Shown: in pieces, positions 5,047-5,778 of the stretch | Layout of the letters: every line of letters starts with the position of its first letter | How positions within the stretch are numbered: position 1 is the stretch's first letter | Assembly: GCA_031254835.1 (NCBI GenBank) | Contig: JAIRTQ010000016.1 | Location: 1-5,778, forward strand | Direction: 5' to 3' | DNA: 5,778 bases | Source of the DNA: Puniceicoccales bacterium | GTDB taxonomy: Bacteria; Verrucomicrobiota; Verrucomicrobiia; Opitutales; JAIRLM01 | Notes under the pieces: generated by a model | What the model was told of the DNA's origin: nothing | Seen by the model: the letters and a program-made list of their open reading frames with translations, nothing else | Database searches by the model: none | Position numbers and translations under genes: made by a program

Positions 5047-5778
5047 TTAATTTACCATTTCTCCTGCGAATGGATCGATGGCAAGTGCGGCAAATGCCTT
5101 GCCGACGAGATGGATAGACCCAGTAATGGCCGAAGGTTGGCCCCGCAAAAGCGGCAAAATTTCCGGAAGCTGCTGTTCCTCCACGGTCAGAATCCGGCAG
5201 CGACAGGAAGGCGGGACCAGGGCGCGCAGTTCCTCCGTCGAGACGGAGCGTTCTTCATTCATGTGCACCAGAATGAGTTCCGCGGCAATGGACGCCAAAT
5301 GGGGGAGCAAGTCGCGGGCCCGGTCCAGGCCCAACATGCCGGTAACTATCGTAGGCGAAGACCTTTCCTCGGATGGCAGCCGCTGCCAATTTTTGCGAAA
5401 GACCTCTAACCCGGCCCCATTGTGAGTGCAGTCAAAGATCCATTGCCGACCGGCGACCGTGCGCCGGTCCCAGCGGCCCGGCCAACGGGCCAACGCCATG
5501 GCGGCCAAAAATTTTCCAAAATCCTTTTCCCGCCCGCACTTCCGCAGCCAGAGGCGACCCAGCGTAGCGGCCACTGGGCCATTCCGTTCCTGCTCGCAGC
5601 CTCGCAAATAGAGAAATGGTGGCAAATCGATGGGTTCCGATCGAATGAGCGGGGCCGCGGCGGCGTCCGCCGCCGCGGAGATTACCGCCAGGGCTTCCTC
5701 CGGCACATCCCCAAGCACCAGAGGAATGGCCGGCCGGGCAATGGCGGCCTTTTCTGCGGCGATGGCGGCCAGGTCCGG
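5047..5778 (-). CDS. folC: Folylpolyglutamate synthase (dihydrofolate synthase family), C-terminal part
   Basis: ATP-dependent ligase adding glutamate to folates (and, if bifunctional, to dihydropteroate), in the cytoplasm. The visible 243 residues run from the window edge, with the frame open at the last base, so the ATP-binding N-terminal region lies outside; the GTG at 5718 is not the start. Landmarks in the visible part: EKAAIARPAIPLVLG (9-23), like the family's EKAGI-KPG-P; WPGRW (99-103); DCTHNGAG (116-123), the D-G-A-H-N site here with C and T replacing G and A; TGMLGLDRARD (146-156); and TGSIHLVG (219-226) near the end. The Rossmann-like C-terminal domain is complete. The G-A to C-T change is unusual, but D, H and N are kept. 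Stop is TAA, and the very next codons, in the same frame, lead into the SOD relic. It appears intact. Confidence 0.92.
   Translation of the reverse strand, partial: PDLAAIAAEKAAIARPAIPLVLGDVPEEALAVISAAADAAAAPLIRSEPIDLPPFLYLRGCEQERNGPVAATLGRLWLRKCGREKDFGKFLAAMALARWPGRWDRRTVAGRQWIFDCTHNGAGLEVFRKNWQRLPSEERSSPTIVTGMLGLDRARDLLPHLASIAAELILVHMNEERSVSTEELRALVPPSCRCRILTVEEQQLPEILPLLRGQPSAITGSIHLVGKAFAALAIDPFAGEMVN

Overview
The window looks like part of a bacterial chromosome that is losing genes. It has four recognisable conventional genes: archaeal/eukaryote-like prolyl-tRNA synthetase, an all-alpha dimeric dUTPase-like protein, rubrerythrin, and the 3' part of folC. Between them lie one truncated-by-window transporter, one clearly broken transporter, a tiny superoxide dismutase relic and a basic ORF of doubtful reading frame. 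Archaeal-type ProRS, MazG-like dUTPase and rubrerythrin occur together in several PVC-type and host-associated or anaerobic bacteria. I cannot fix the taxon from the sequence. I saw no tRNA, rRNA, IS element or CRISPR array.

Layout. Positions 3-437 (+) hold the last four membrane helices of an APC/GadC-like amino-acid transporter whose start lies left of the window. It converges, with only 19 nt between stops, on proS (457-1959, -). Upstream of proS is about 360 bp with no gene I can support. Then comes a 176-codon minus-strand ORF (2318-2848) with an excellent Shine-Dalgarno and an Arg-rich product; its middle third reads better in another frame. A 152-bp divergent region carrying an 8-bp perfect inverted repeat separates it from the dUTPase-like gene (3001-3438, +). 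Next is a TyrP/HAAAP aromatic amino-acid permease pseudogene (3522-4246, +) with deletions, a frameshift and an in-frame TAG. Rubrerythrin (4318-4890, +) follows. A C-terminal relic of Fe/Mn superoxide dismutase (about 4900-5001, -) sits in the convergent gap before folC (5047-5778, -, 5' end off the window).

How the genes relate. ProRS charges tRNA-Pro, the dUTPase-like enzyme keeps dUTP low and makes dUMP, and FolC polyglutamylates folates, which also feed dTMP synthesis. These are housekeeping jobs and do not form one operon. The two oxidative-stress genes side by side, intact rubrerythrin and dead SOD, suggest that superoxide dismutase has been dispensed with at this locus while a peroxide-reducing rubrerythrin is kept. 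The tyrP and SOD relics, and possibly the 2318-2848 ORF, point to active gene erosion or, less likely, to a very error-prone assembly. I found no convincing novel multi-gene system here.
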